From assembly GCF_003711515.1 (NCBI RefSeq), contig NW_021167080.1:1819394-1883393 (forward strand): 64,000 bases of DNA, given 5' to 3'. The translations under genes were made by a program, and so were the position numbers. A model generated the notes under the pieces. The model had not been told where the DNA came from and made no database searches. It was given only the letters and a program-made list of their open reading frames with translations. The DNA is from Sodiomyces alkalinus F11. Lineage: Eukaryota > Ascomycota > Sordariomycetes > Glomerellales > Plectosphaerellaceae. Positions 11,496 through 23,819 of this stretch are shown in pieces. How positions within the stretch are numbered: position 1 is the first letter of the stretch; every line of letters begins with the position of its first letter.

Positions 11496-13370
11496 TTAAA
11501 CTAAACGCTCTTAACTTTTCTATCGTAAAATCAATAGTTAAGGGAAAACGCCCTCGTAAAAGGGATCTAAATCCGCCCTGTTTAACCGTTTAATTTAATT
11601 CTATCTTAATTAGTTCCTCGACCCTGATTAGCCGGATCTGCTTAATCGGATCTATATCTATCGGATCTGCTACGCCCTCGGGGGCCTTTGTAGTCGTTAT
11701 GGCCGTGGCTTTAGCGCGTTTAATCTCTTCGTGTAGTCGTTTAGACTACTTGATACGATCCTTTTAATCCGTTAAATTAAGCTATTACTATAGTCTTTTA
11801 ATCCCTGCCTCCGGCAGTGCCTTCGTTAAACCGTCCGCGATTATCTCCTTCGTGTTAACGTATATAACCTTAAAGAGGCCCTGCTATACTGACTCATATA
11901 CTTACTGGTTATAAATATTAATATGCCGTAGCCTTATTTGCAGACGTTATGCCTTCTTATTAATAAGGTTAATAGTCTATTAATTATCGTAGTATAGCTA
12001 TAGTTACTATTAGTCTAACCGAAGCTCTAAATCCCTTAATATCCGGCTAATAAATAGCGTCTCCTTAGCTGCTTCGGTAAGAGTAAGTAGTTCCGACTCT
12101 ATTAACGATATCGTCACTATTAGTTCCTTACCCGCTTTCTAGTTAACGGTTCCCCCAAAGAGCTTTATCGTATATCCCTGTAAACTCTTACGGTCTAGGT
12201 TATCCCTAAAGGACGCGTCGCTTACTATTAGGAAGAACCTATCCCCGCCGAATTCTAGGTAGTGGTGTCTTATATAATATAGGAATAGTAGCATTTATTA
12301 AGCCCTCTTAAGGTGGTCGGAGGAGGGGTTAACGTTATATTAGGAAAGCTTCGAATAGGCGAACGCGATATCGGGTCTTATTATGATAGCGGTATATAGG
12401 ATAGAACCGATTATACCCTAATACTAGCGGACCTCGGGAATCGACGCGTATATACCGTCGCGGGGTATTAGCGGCTTTATCGTTAATAACGGGACCTTTA
12501 GTAGTTTTCGGCAGAGTATATCTACGTAGTATTTAACCGCGATCTTCTCTATATAGAAGGATTATAATAGCTATAATCTACGGGTGGCTCTATCCCTTAG
12601 GACCTTAATTCCCAGGAACTAGCGAATTTCCTCGCCTCCTAATAACCTATAGCTTCGCTTAAGGGCGGCCTTAAGGTCGTCGGTGTTAGTCTTACGGTCT
12701 CTATAATATATAAGTCCGATATCGTCGATATAGAAGAATAGGATTAAACCGTCGCGGATTATAATATAGGGGTTATTAGGTACGGCCGTAAATCCTGTCC
12801 TCTATAACGTACCGCTAAATTCCTCTTACTATAGTAGTAGCGATACCCTTAAGCCGAAGAGGGCTTTCCGTAGTAGTAGTACCTTACCTACACTTTATAA
12901 TCTTACGGTATCTTTATAAACACCTTTTCTTTAAGACTAGCATTAATAAACACGTTAACGGTATCGAACTACCTTATTTCTAGATTAAATCGGGCGGCGA
13001 TCGCTATTAGTATACGAAAGGACCGCGAGGCTAGCGTTACAGCGTAGTTATCTTTAGTCTCTAACCGTATTTATTAATCCCCTCGGACTATAAGGCGTGC
13101 CTTATACTTAGGAGGGTGCCCTCCTTATTAAATTTATAGGTATATACCTATCTATAGGCGAGGACTTATTACTTATTAGCCTAATCACTACTTACCTCCT
13201 ACTAGTAGCCTATCTATCGGTGCCCCTTAAGATGGTCCCCCTCGGCCTATAACCACCGCTCCTATAACGGGTAAAGGCGTATATCGCGGTAGTGGTTTAG
13301 TAAAGGCGGGAGATCCTCGCGGGTTACGTATAATAGTGGCTAGAAGATATAAGGGGAATCTATAGTACCG
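11496..13370 (-). pseudogene. reverse transcriptase / RNase H region of copia element B
   Basis: On the minus strand near 12720-12760 the product reads ILFFYIDDIGLIYY. The YIDDI catalytic motif of copia RT is intact here. Surrounding frames are broken by TAA/TAG. Confidence 0.75.
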
Positions 13371-13679
13371 ATATCGCCGTCGTTAATAGCTTACTTCCTC
13401 GCGCGTATAGGGTTATAAGTCCTGCTAGCGTTAAAGAACGCCTTCTAGGCGTTATCGTTCTAGACCTTCTCGGTCGTGTATAGACTTACGATAGTTCTCG
13501 CGATAGATAGGCGCGCGGCTAACGGGCGTGCGACTAACAGGCACCCCCTAGGGGTATCCGCGGCTATCCGTTAGTGGTTATCGTGTTCTTCCACCTTAAT
13601 TCCCCTAACTACCGCTAACGCTATAAGGAACGCGCGTGCGGGATCTTCCGGGGATATTAGAGGCGTGGGAAATAGTTTA

Positions 13680-14130
13680 AACTTCGTAATAGTAAACCGT
13701 AAGGTGTCCGTAGTAATAGCGGTAGCGTTAGAGTTATGAGGTTCTAAATCTATAGCCTAGTTATTAGGCTATAGATTTAGAACCTTATCTATAGTAATAG
13801 TAATAGCCTCTCTCGTAGTAATAGCGATAGCCTCGCCTTTATCCGTAGTAATAACGGTAGCGTCGCCTTTACCCGTAGTAATAGCGGTAGTATAGTCTTC
13901 TTCTATAGTAATAGTAGTATCCATAGTAATAGCAGTGCCCGTAGTAATAGCGGTATAGTCTATAGTAATAGTAGTGGTCTCTCTTATAGTAATAGCGATA
14001 GCCTCGCCTTTATTCGTAGTAATAGCGGTAGCGTCGCCTTTACCCGTAGTAATAGCGGTAGCGTTAGAGTCTTCCGACTTAAGATCTAATATATCTACGG
14101 CTATACCCCTTAATAGCAGCCTATTCACGG
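13680..14130 (-). repeat. Thr/Ile-rich degenerate repeat of element B, with hairpin
   Basis: It is equivalent to 7310-7735 in A. Much of it stays open on the minus strand (14128 down to 13769), giving an Ala/Ile/Thr low-complexity peptide. A perfect 20-bp inverted repeat with a 7-base loop sits at 13739-13785. Unit number differs between A and B, which suggests slippage. Confidence 0.75.
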
Positions 14131-14299
14131 TCTTATCAGATTAGATAATACGGATAGATTATAGGCGTTCCCCGATTTCCTCGGTAGAAGCTATAGCTTA
14201 TAGTGTTTGAATCCTGCTATTAAATATCTTATCTTCGTTAAAGACTATATCTTTTATAGTAATAATATCTATTAAGTATAGTAGCTAAATGCGGAAGCT

Positions 14300-15150
14300 A
14301 TTTAAGGATTAGTATCCGATATAATAACCGATCTATACCTTCGGTTCTAGCCTTTATAGGCGGTTCCTTTTAGCTTAGGCATCGCGCGTTTTTATAAAGG
14401 CTTTATAGCCGTAAGCTTATAGATGTGTAAGGTTAGGTTAACGGCCGCGGAGGCCTTTATATAGCGTTCGCTAGTCGTTAATATATCGTGGCGTCCTATT
14501 ATATAGATATATAGTAGTCTTAAAGATCTTAGACTAAATAGATATAGACAGATTAGCTTTAATCCTTATAGCCCTCGCCCTTCTCTTAACTATACCTTTA
14601 ATCCGTTCTTTAACGCCGTTTTAATCCTATAAATATAGTGCCGACGGCTAGCCTTCTACCCCCTTAGCAGCGAGGAAAGTAATAACTTCTGGGTGCTGAA
14701 ATATCTCGGAATCGGCTGATAGAATATATGGCCGGATATCGAATTAGGTCTTAAGTAGGGCAAAAACGTCTTTTAACGCGTGCAGGATAAAGCCTTAGTC
14801 TCTCTTCTATAGGTAGTAATCCTACGTATAACCTATGTACACGTCTATAACGAATATAATAGACTTATACAGGCCGCCTGCTAACGGCTCCGCCTCTTCT
14901 AGATCGTGCAAATTAATAGCTAGGGCCTCTCCGGGCTTTAATAGGTGAAGGGATAGTATCCGCCGGATCTATATAGGCACTTACGATTACCTATACGCGT
15001 TATAGTCCGTTATACGAGGTCTCTTTATCTTTACCCCCTAAATAGCATCGACGATCTTTACGAGAGTATCGGTGCCGTAGTAGCCGAGGCGTTTATACCA
15101 CTGTTATACCGTAGTCTTCTACGGTTACCGTGGTTATCGTGATCTTCTAT
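14300..15150 (-). pseudogene. integrase region of copia element B
   Basis: It is collinear with 7980-8730 of A and carries the same integrase blocks and similar TAA/TAG interruptions. Confidence 0.65.
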
Positions 15151-15949
15151 ACGGGTTATCGCGGGGATGCCTTACCGAGACCGTAAACGCGGTAGCGGCG
15201 GTGGCTTCCGCGCGCTCGATTATATACTAGCCGTGGATATCTAGTAGCTTATAAATAGGCCGGTCGTCGGCGGAGCTAATAATAGTATTATTTACGGTGT
15301 CTTAGCGGTAGCCTTATAGATATAGCTGGCGTTCTAAGACGATATTAGTAACGAATCCCTCATAGTATACGACGTCACAGAGGCGTAGTAGCCTCTTCGT
15401 GCCTAATAGAGATTATATATATAGCTTAATGTCTCCGTATCCGAGGATAGAAGCCTTATAAGTACCCACCTAAAGGGATAAAGATAAAGTATCCTTGGGT
15501 ATTCTAACGGCCGTAAAACGGCCTCGATTATTAAAGATATAGATTAACGATCCTAAGTCTAGGATCGTGTAGTATAATAGCGCTCTGGCTTAGTTAATAG
15601 AAAGAGATACCCCTATTCCTGTTATAATCTTAATAGTATCGTCGTACGATAACGGCGCGCTACCCCTTAGGTCGGGTAGGCGCCTAGTCTCCCCGTCGCG
15701 GTGATGGATAGGTCTTTATAAACTATAATAGGCTTAGTATTATAGAGTTAATCTTTCTAGACTTCCTCTATCTTATTAGCGGTAATAGCCCCTAAAGCTT
15801 CCCGCCTCTTCTGTATCGCGATGTCCACGCGGCTTTTAAAACTATAATTAGGTATCTTCTTTTCCGTAACCTTTATAATATCTTCACGGCCACGCTAGGT
15901 ATAAGGGTGTATATCCGGCCTTATATACTAATAGGTGGCGGTAGTATAG

Positions 15950-17140
15950 GTGTTTTCGTATATCTTATAAGGCCTCCTCGTTACGAGAGGGATAGTCTTT
16001 ATAGACATATTACTATAAGGGCGCTTCTTATTATTATCGTTATTAGTAGTAGTAGTATCCTTAGTATCGGGGAGGTTCCTAAGGGTGTTAAAGGTGCCGC
16101 TCCCGACTCTAGGCTTTATAGCGGTGGATTATAGGCTCTTTATATTACTAAGAACCGTATATAAAGCCTTTACGAAGTCGTTAATCGTTAGCTTATTTTC
16201 CGTAATCTTATCGTAGTTATTTACTAAGTAGTTATTACTCTATTTCTGGGCGATAGGTCTAATAGCTTTTAACGCATCTTCCGTCTAATAGTCCGTGCTT
16301 AATAGCTCTATAACGCCTATATATTTATAGTGTATTATCGTTATTTTCTAGCTTACTACCTAGGCGTCTATATCCTTAGGTATAGCCTTTATAGGCGTAG
16401 TGTATCGTCGGTATAGGACTAAGGCTTCTTTATAGAGGTCTATAGGTATTAGTCCTATATACGCGTGTAGGAGGGTAATCTAGGCCTATAGGTTATTTAC
16501 GGTATTATCCTATACCTAGGCGAGGAGGTTATATACTATAGTATAGATAGTTCCTTCGATATAGGAATATACCTCGTTAAACTCCTTCTACTACGCGTTA
16601 TAGTCTGCCTTTTCCTCGCGGTATATACGGCGTTCTTATAGGTAATACGTACGCCCCTTTTTAGAGAGGTTGTTAATAAACGTAGGCGTCCTAGTTAGGG
16701 GCTTTTTCGTTACGGCCGTGGCCGTGGCCTTACGGCGGGCGGCCGTCTTTTTCTTACTAATAGCCGTGGTAGCGGCTATAGTAGCCGTGGATTTTATAGT
16801 ATCCATGGCCTTATCGCCCTTTAGCGTGATAGTGGAAGACGGAGTAGCCGTAACGGTGGTGGCCGTAGCCTCCTCCGTGTTAGGGTCCACGGTAAGGGCT
16901 TCGTTATTTATAAACGTTAGGGGGTATAAATATAAGGAGGAGATAGGCGTTAGCCTCCTTATCGCTTAGCTTTAGATTAAAGTAGTTATTCTAATAGGAG
17001 GCTAATTTACCGTATATAGCGCGCTCCTAAACTACCTAATCCTTTTAGTTAACAAGGGTAGTAACGGCCGCCTTTTATTCGGCGTTAGATACGTTAGAAG
17101 ATATCTTTACTAGATTATCGTTTATCGGTTAGTTAATTAA
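15950..17140 (-). pseudogene. gag region of copia element B
   Basis: It is collinear with gag of A and D. It retains an Ala/Thr/Lys-rich open stretch (16890 down to 16636, minus strand) that begins MDPN and includes a GDKAMD segment. Confidence 0.6.
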
Positions 17141-17277
17141 TAGGTAGGTTAATTAATCTCTTAAGTACTCTAATTAGGTTAATAGTAGTTATTTTAGAGT
17201 GCTTATATAGACGTGATTACTTCTTTATAATGGAATAGGGGTAGTCTTATTAATATCTATTGTTTGGGCATTATAAA

Positions 17278-17290
17278 CCGGGCTTATAAC
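17278..17290 (-). other. primer-binding site of copia element B
   Basis: It is the same 13 bases as in A and D, directly inside the 5' LTR, and matches the initiator tRNA-Met anticodon arm after one RIP transition. Confidence 0.65.
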
Positions 17291-17577
17291 TATCGCACGT
17301 TAAATAGGCACTTAAATAATTAACTTAGTAGAGCAGAAATCTCGTATGTATATATTATATTAAGTTATATCTAGGAGAGTCTCTTATGCCCTTAATTTAG
17401 GTGGTAAAGACTCTGTTATAGGTACTAAGTCATTTAGATCCTATCCGGTCTTTTCCGGTATCCGCTCCTGTTATATCCGAAGCCCTTAGTCATAGCGTGG
17501 ATCCCCCTTGGATCCCCTATAGACCACGTCGTGGTCCGTGTGCCTATATAACACGTCGTGGTCCTGCCTATACGATA
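17291..17577 (-). repeat. 5' LTR of copia element B, with internal duplication
   Basis: 287 bp. Near its outer end the word CACGTCGTGGTCC is present twice (about 17525-17537 and 17552-17564), which lengthens it relative to the other copies. Its end CGATA is the RIP form of CGACA. Confidence 0.8.
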
Positions 17578-18797
17578 TATACCTGTCGTCTTCTAATATT
17601 AACGTACTGCTATGAAACTATAAGATTAACCTAGCAGGATTATATAAGAATTTATAGTAGTTATAGGAATTCGTTATTAGGCTAATCTAAAGTAAGATTT
17701 GGCTATAGTAGTTATATATAGTAACTAGGATTTAGAACTTCGGTTAGATTAATGATAACTATAGTTATATTACGATAATTAGCAGACTATAAACCTTATT
17801 AATAAGAAGGTATAACGCCTATAAATAAGGCTACGCTACGTCGATATTTATAACTAGGAGGCATACTAGTTAGTATAATAAGGACTCTTTAGGGTTATAT
17901 ACGTTAATATAAGGGATATAATCGTAGACAGTTTAACGAAGGCGTTACCGGAGGCGAAGATTAAACGACTATAGTAATAGCTTAATTTACTAGATTAAAA
18001 GAATCGTATTAAGTAGTCTAAATAACTATACGAAGAAATTAAGCGCGCTAAGGCTATATCTATAGTAATAGCGATAACCTCTAAGGGAGTAGTAGATTCG
18101 ATAGATATAGATCCGGTTAAGCTAATCTAGTTAATCAGAATCGAGGAAGTAATAGCGATAGAATTAAATTAAACGGTTAAATAGAGCGGATTCAGATCCT
18201 TTTCAGAAAGGCGTTTTTTCCCTTAACTATTGTTTTTATAATAGAAAAGTTAAGAGCTTTTAGTTTAAACTACAGCCTCGGATTTATAAGCGGCTGGTCA
18301 CGAGTTTAAACTAATAGTTGAGGCCGAGTAATTATATTATCTAGGAACTAAGGAAAGGAGAAGGAAAAGGTGAAAAGTCTATCTCGCTAGGGGTAGCTAT
18401 AGGTTAGCTGCCCGATCGGTAAGAGGTCTATACGGTGTCCCGGCCTAGTAAGGCTGGGACTCTGGCTAATAGGGTCAGTCTATAACAGGATTAATTCGTT
18501 AAACTAAGAGAATCTACCTTAACTAAGAGACTATATCATATAGGTATAGATATACCTAGCAGACTATACCTAACTAAGGGCTTCGGACCTTAGAGACCTC
18601 GGGTATTAGAATATAGTAAGGGCGGATACCGGAAAAGATCGGATAGGATCTAAATAATATAGTACCTATAATAGAGTCTTTACTATCTAAATTAAGGGAT
18701 AAAAGACTCTTATAGATATAACTTAATATAATACACACACACACGAGATTTCTGCTCTATCAGGTCTACTATATAAGTACTACTTTGATGTGCGATA
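17578..18797 (+). mobile_element. Copia element C (3' fragment of the A/B family, inverted)
   Basis: This plus-strand sequence is the reverse complement of the RNase H/3' end of A (compare 17640-18250 with 5640-5120). It is followed by a divergent spacer of about 280 bp and a family LTR at 18534-18797. The 5' half of the element is missing. The spacer (about 18270-18510) is not in A. Confidence 0.75.
18534..18797 (+). repeat. 3' LTR of copia element C
   Basis: About 264 bp in plus orientation. It ends GTGCGATA, the RIP form of GTGCGACA, and marks the right edge of retrotransposon island 1. Confidence 0.75.
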
Positions 18798-20151
18798 TTA
18801 TCTCTTTTCCTCTATATACATATACTATACGTGCTTGTATAAGGTACTGGATACCTACCATATGTACGGAGTACCTCGTACACCTAACCGTACCTTCTCT
18901 CAAACCTTTTCCCACTCTTCCATTTCCGCTTTCTAATTATTCCCTACCTTCCCACCAAGCCGATAGGGTGAGAGAATCCTTAAACAGCACGGCAGAAAAA
19001 CCTCTTCCACCCTTCGTTCTGCCCACACTTGTGTGAAAAGAAGGCAATTGCATTGCTCCTTTCCACCCCCCTTCCCCACCCTATTCTTGACGCATATCTC
19101 TTGGTATTCGTGCATTTCGGCGATTCGTACGCTGCTTGTCGCACCGTGCCTATTTTCCCTTTTTCCGCAGCACACGCAATCATTTTACTACGCAAGAAAA
19201 CAACAACAGCAGAAAAGCCATCGTGTTCCTGACACGCCTTTCGTCCCGAGAGACTTGAAGGTACGGAGTAGGAGCTTAACAAACCGCGAAGCCATCCCTG
19301 GTCTGTAACCCCTCAGAGAGAGCGAGAAGAAAAAAAAATCAACTCCACCCGGTCGCGCTTCTTTTTCTTCCTCCCCTCCCACCACCGCCTTTGTACCAGA
19401 GGTGTTTTCCTGGCACCACCCGACCTTTTCGACGACGACGACGACCATCCTTGCGATCCGGTCGATATCGATTCATACTATTACACGTTAGATTCTGAAG
19501 ACGACGAGAAACTCTCCTATACTATCGTCTGTCGCTCTTTGTTGTTGACTAGGCAGCCGGTCGCTGTTGTCCAGCCTCGTTCCTCGACTTTGTCCTCTCT
19601 TCTCCCAGAGAAGGTCATCACGACGACGAACCGATCCCGACAGGGACGAGACGATTCCATTTCGACTTGATCGAGTCTCAATCAAGAAGACGCCATCCTC
19701 ATCGATCTGGCTCCGTGATTTCCGACGCCCGCCTTCCCCACCACAGCCTACCGCTGTGAATAGTGTTGCGATCACTTGGTCAAGCAAAGGTGCGGTTCCT
19801 TTTTTTGCGCTTCTGCTATTTCCATCGTTCCACTTCCCCTTCGATATTCTGCTGTCGACGTGCTTCTTCTCGCTCTTTGGGGACTAGTTCACTCCAATAA
19901 GCTTATGTCTTATAATTCGCCTCTCTCAAAAATATCAAAACAGAAAATTCCCATTTTCCTCTTCAGAATCACCACTAACCTTTTTTTGTCACTCATGCAT
20001 AGCCTGACGAGTGCATCACTTCTAGCATTTCTAGACGAAGCCTTCGTTCATATTTTCTAATTTGCCCGCCCTCATACTCTGCCGTCACGCGCGACCCAGC
20101 AAAATATCTATACGATTTCCGCGGCCATACCTTGGCTGGTGAGGATTGAAG
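18798..20151 (+). other. promoter / 5' leader region of the PP1 gene
   Basis: This 1.35-kb stretch between the retrotransposon island and the PP1 start is rich in CT tracts, typical of promoters and leaders of highly expressed fungal genes. No gene was recognised. Composition returns to normal within about 100 bp of the LTR. Confidence 0.5.
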
Positions 20152-21410
<1,259 letters not shown>

Positions 21411-22914
21411 AAAAAGAGTTTATGCGAATCGTGTCTATTTGTCTAGGTTCGGTCGTCGTTAATCGTCAACATCACCCGACCCCGACGGCCCTCGTCTCCG
21501 ATCAGCCTCTTGCCGAGTTGTTGATGCCGTCTCACCGCCTCTCTCCGTTCCAATCCGCACCTCGCACCGCCTCTTGCCTGACTCGGAGCGACTTCTCCGA
21601 CACCGGTCTACCGAGCTCAACCCTCTCCCCGCCTTGTCCGAACATTGCCGAACTCAACCGATACGATTACCATCGCGCACAGACTTGATTACTCTTATTG
21701 CGGCTGTCTCTGGTAGCTGAAGATAAAAACCCAAAAAAACACTCTGGAATTTTCATATGGTCTTCCGAGCGTGGTTGATGTGTCTGTCCTACACGTCGCA
21801 TTCGCCCTATTTTCTCTGCCTTTGTGGACAGGGTTGCACAAGGGGAAGTATAGCTAAGTGACCATGACACTTTCACGGCGTGGAAAATTCTCAAGGCCCA
21901 ACCCCTCCGTATCTGGCCACGGCCATGGCCACGAGATCCCCGCTACAGCCGTGGCTCGCATGGGCCCCGTGTCTTGCGCAATCACCCAGCACAGTAACAA
22001 GTCATCCTAAAACCCAGCCCTTTCTTCCGGGACTTCCTGCCTAAGATGGGAACATCTGATGCTAGGTTGCGTTGCGAGAACCTCACCGCTTGACAGATCT
22101 TGCTTACCCCATCTGGGGGCGTTAGCTCCCCCACCCGGCACGACGTTGCGCTGCGGAGGGCCTGGTTCTTCTTTGGCTAGCCGCCTCGGATAACCGGGGT
22201 TTTGTACGATATGAGGCATGGGGCCTCTCGTCGGTGAGGGTTGGCGTGGCGTATCCGGTACTACGAGGGGGATTTCGGCGAGAGTGGCTTTCTTTTCTGG
22301 CGGCCTTTGTACGATCGGCGTTGGGCTCCTACAGCGTCCATTAGCTGTCCGAGGGACTTTTCTTCTCTTTTTGTTTTCTCTTTCACTGTTCCCGTCCGAC
22401 TGGTCGTTGTGCGTTTGTCGAGTCGGCAGTTCTTTGCTGTCTGCTTCATATTTTTCTTTTTCTTTTTCTGTTCACTACGGAGGAAGCCTTTCCGCCGCTG
22501 GGTGTTTCTCGTCTGCAGTTGTTTCTTTGTGTAATTGAAAAGGGACGGGGAGGAGGCAGCTGGTTCCTCAAGGTGCTTTTGCTTCTGGTTTGCGCGTCCA
22601 GGATCTGGCGAGAGGCACGAACCATGACGTACTTGTACTCTAAGCAAGATAATGTGGCTTTGGGTCATGACTGCTACGAGGAATGCGAAACTTATGTTTT
22701 CTAGTGAGCAACTTTATGAGCCAGCTTATCCGGTTAAAATCCCGTTTCTTTGTGTCACGGAACATCTAGCACTTAGGAGCTGTAGTGCTTCGGTGACTGT
22801 TTTTGAGAGACCATATATAGATAGGTAAGGGCGGACTCGACTCGTTCTGCTTCATCGAACCATATACAACGACACTGGGCAGACAGAAGGTCCACCGGCC
22901 AAACCTCCCTGAAA
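21411..22914. other. intergenic between convergent PP1 and Rdx genes
   Basis: A 1.5-kb region holding the 3' ends of two convergent genes. Open frames are present but none has codon structure or domains worth calling. T-rich runs lie at about 22450-22475. Confidence 0.5.
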
Positions 22915-23819
22915 TCATGCGCAATCTTCGCATGTATCCCTTTGACCTTGATCCTCCAAGCCCAACTCGGACTTAAGCGCCGCTCCATCGACATGGCTCA
23001 CGTCGGCCTGGCCTTTATTCGCCCTCGCGGCAGCAATGCTCGCTTTTGCGTCGTCGCTCAACTTGCTCGCCGCGGCGGGGGGCCCCGCCGCGGAAGAGGA
23101 GGAGGGCGAATTTGCGATGGGCCGGATGATTCCCGGCTGCGAGCCGTGCAGGGCGGGGTGATTCGCGTTGTTGGAGGACATGCTGGCGGTTAGTTGCTGT
23201 GGCTGTGGCTGTGACTGTTGCGGTTGCGGTTGCGGTTGCGGTTGCGGCGTTTCCGGTTGGGATGGTGGCTTGGGAGCGGCGGCGTGGTGGCGGTCCACGT
23301 GGCCCAGGTCGCGGCCGGGATCGATGACGTCGCGGACCCTGCGTTTGAGTTCTTTTGTCTCGGGGAAGCCTCCTTCTGTCTTGCGGTCCCAGAGGATGGC
23401 GGTGGTGGTGGGGGGAGTCGCTGATGGAGGGGGAGGAGACGACGGCGATACAGAAGGGTCGGATGTCGATGCAAAGGTCTCGGAGACGGGAGAGGCTGTG
23501 GTGATGGTGACGGTAAAGACGCCTCCTGTGGAAGGGATGAGGGCGACTTCGCCTATCGAGGTCGAGAATGTGGATAGGAGCTCTTGGGCAAACTGAAAAT
23601 CTGAACGTCAGCGGCCAACGACATGAAGTAGGTGAGCTGGTGGGTAGTAATACGCCGGGAGTAGGGTAGATGGCTAGCTCAGAGTTGTTAGGCTGTATCG
23701 GGACATACATAGGCAGCTCTGAGCATCCACTTGCACTGCGTGCAGAACTGTATCGCGATGCGGGGCAGAGGTAGCTGATGAGGTTGAAGCTGCGAGGAGG
23801 CTGAAGTGTTGTTGGCCAT
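22915..23819 (-). CDS. Rdx family (SelW/SelT/SelH-like) thioredoxin-fold protein
   Basis: Two exons (23709-23819 and 22915-23592), with donor GTATGT and acceptor CAG, encode 262 residues. The N-terminal Rdx domain (about residues 20-138) has the redox motif FCTQC (Cys26 and Cys29, where SelW has Sec). It continues with AQELLSTF, an FPETKELKRRVRD block and DPGRDLGHVDR, all typical of fungal Rdx proteins. The second half is low-complexity: a (Pro-Gln)n run, an Asn/Ser-rich part, an Ala-rich helix-like segment, and a TCEDCA C-terminus with another CxxC. The family is thought to act as small thiol oxidoreductases. The substrate is unknown. The start is the first ATG in frame before the conserved strand IAIQFCTQC. 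Confidence 0.88.
23219..23247. repeat. hexanucleotide repeat coding (Pro-Gln)n in the Rdx gene
   Basis: GGTTGC units repeat in tandem on the plus strand. On the coding strand they give alternating Pro and Gln in the linker after the Rdx domain. Such repeats vary readily in length. Confidence 0.85.

Larger units (their letters stand above)
11156..17577 (-). mobile_element. Copia element B (tandem copy of A, RIP-degraded)
   Basis: It has the same family, orientation and domain order as A and is collinear with it for about 6.4 kb. LTRs are at 11156-11430 and 17291-17577. A-B differences are mostly C/T or G/A transitions, as expected for independent RIP of duplicated copies, plus a few small indels. 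A 55-N gap lies at 11441-11495. Confidence 0.85.

Noticed and set aside
13769..14128. A 119-codon open frame in copia element B as a possible gene
   Set aside because: It is the Thr/Ile-rich linker repeat of the polyprotein, open only because its codons offer few RIP targets for stops.
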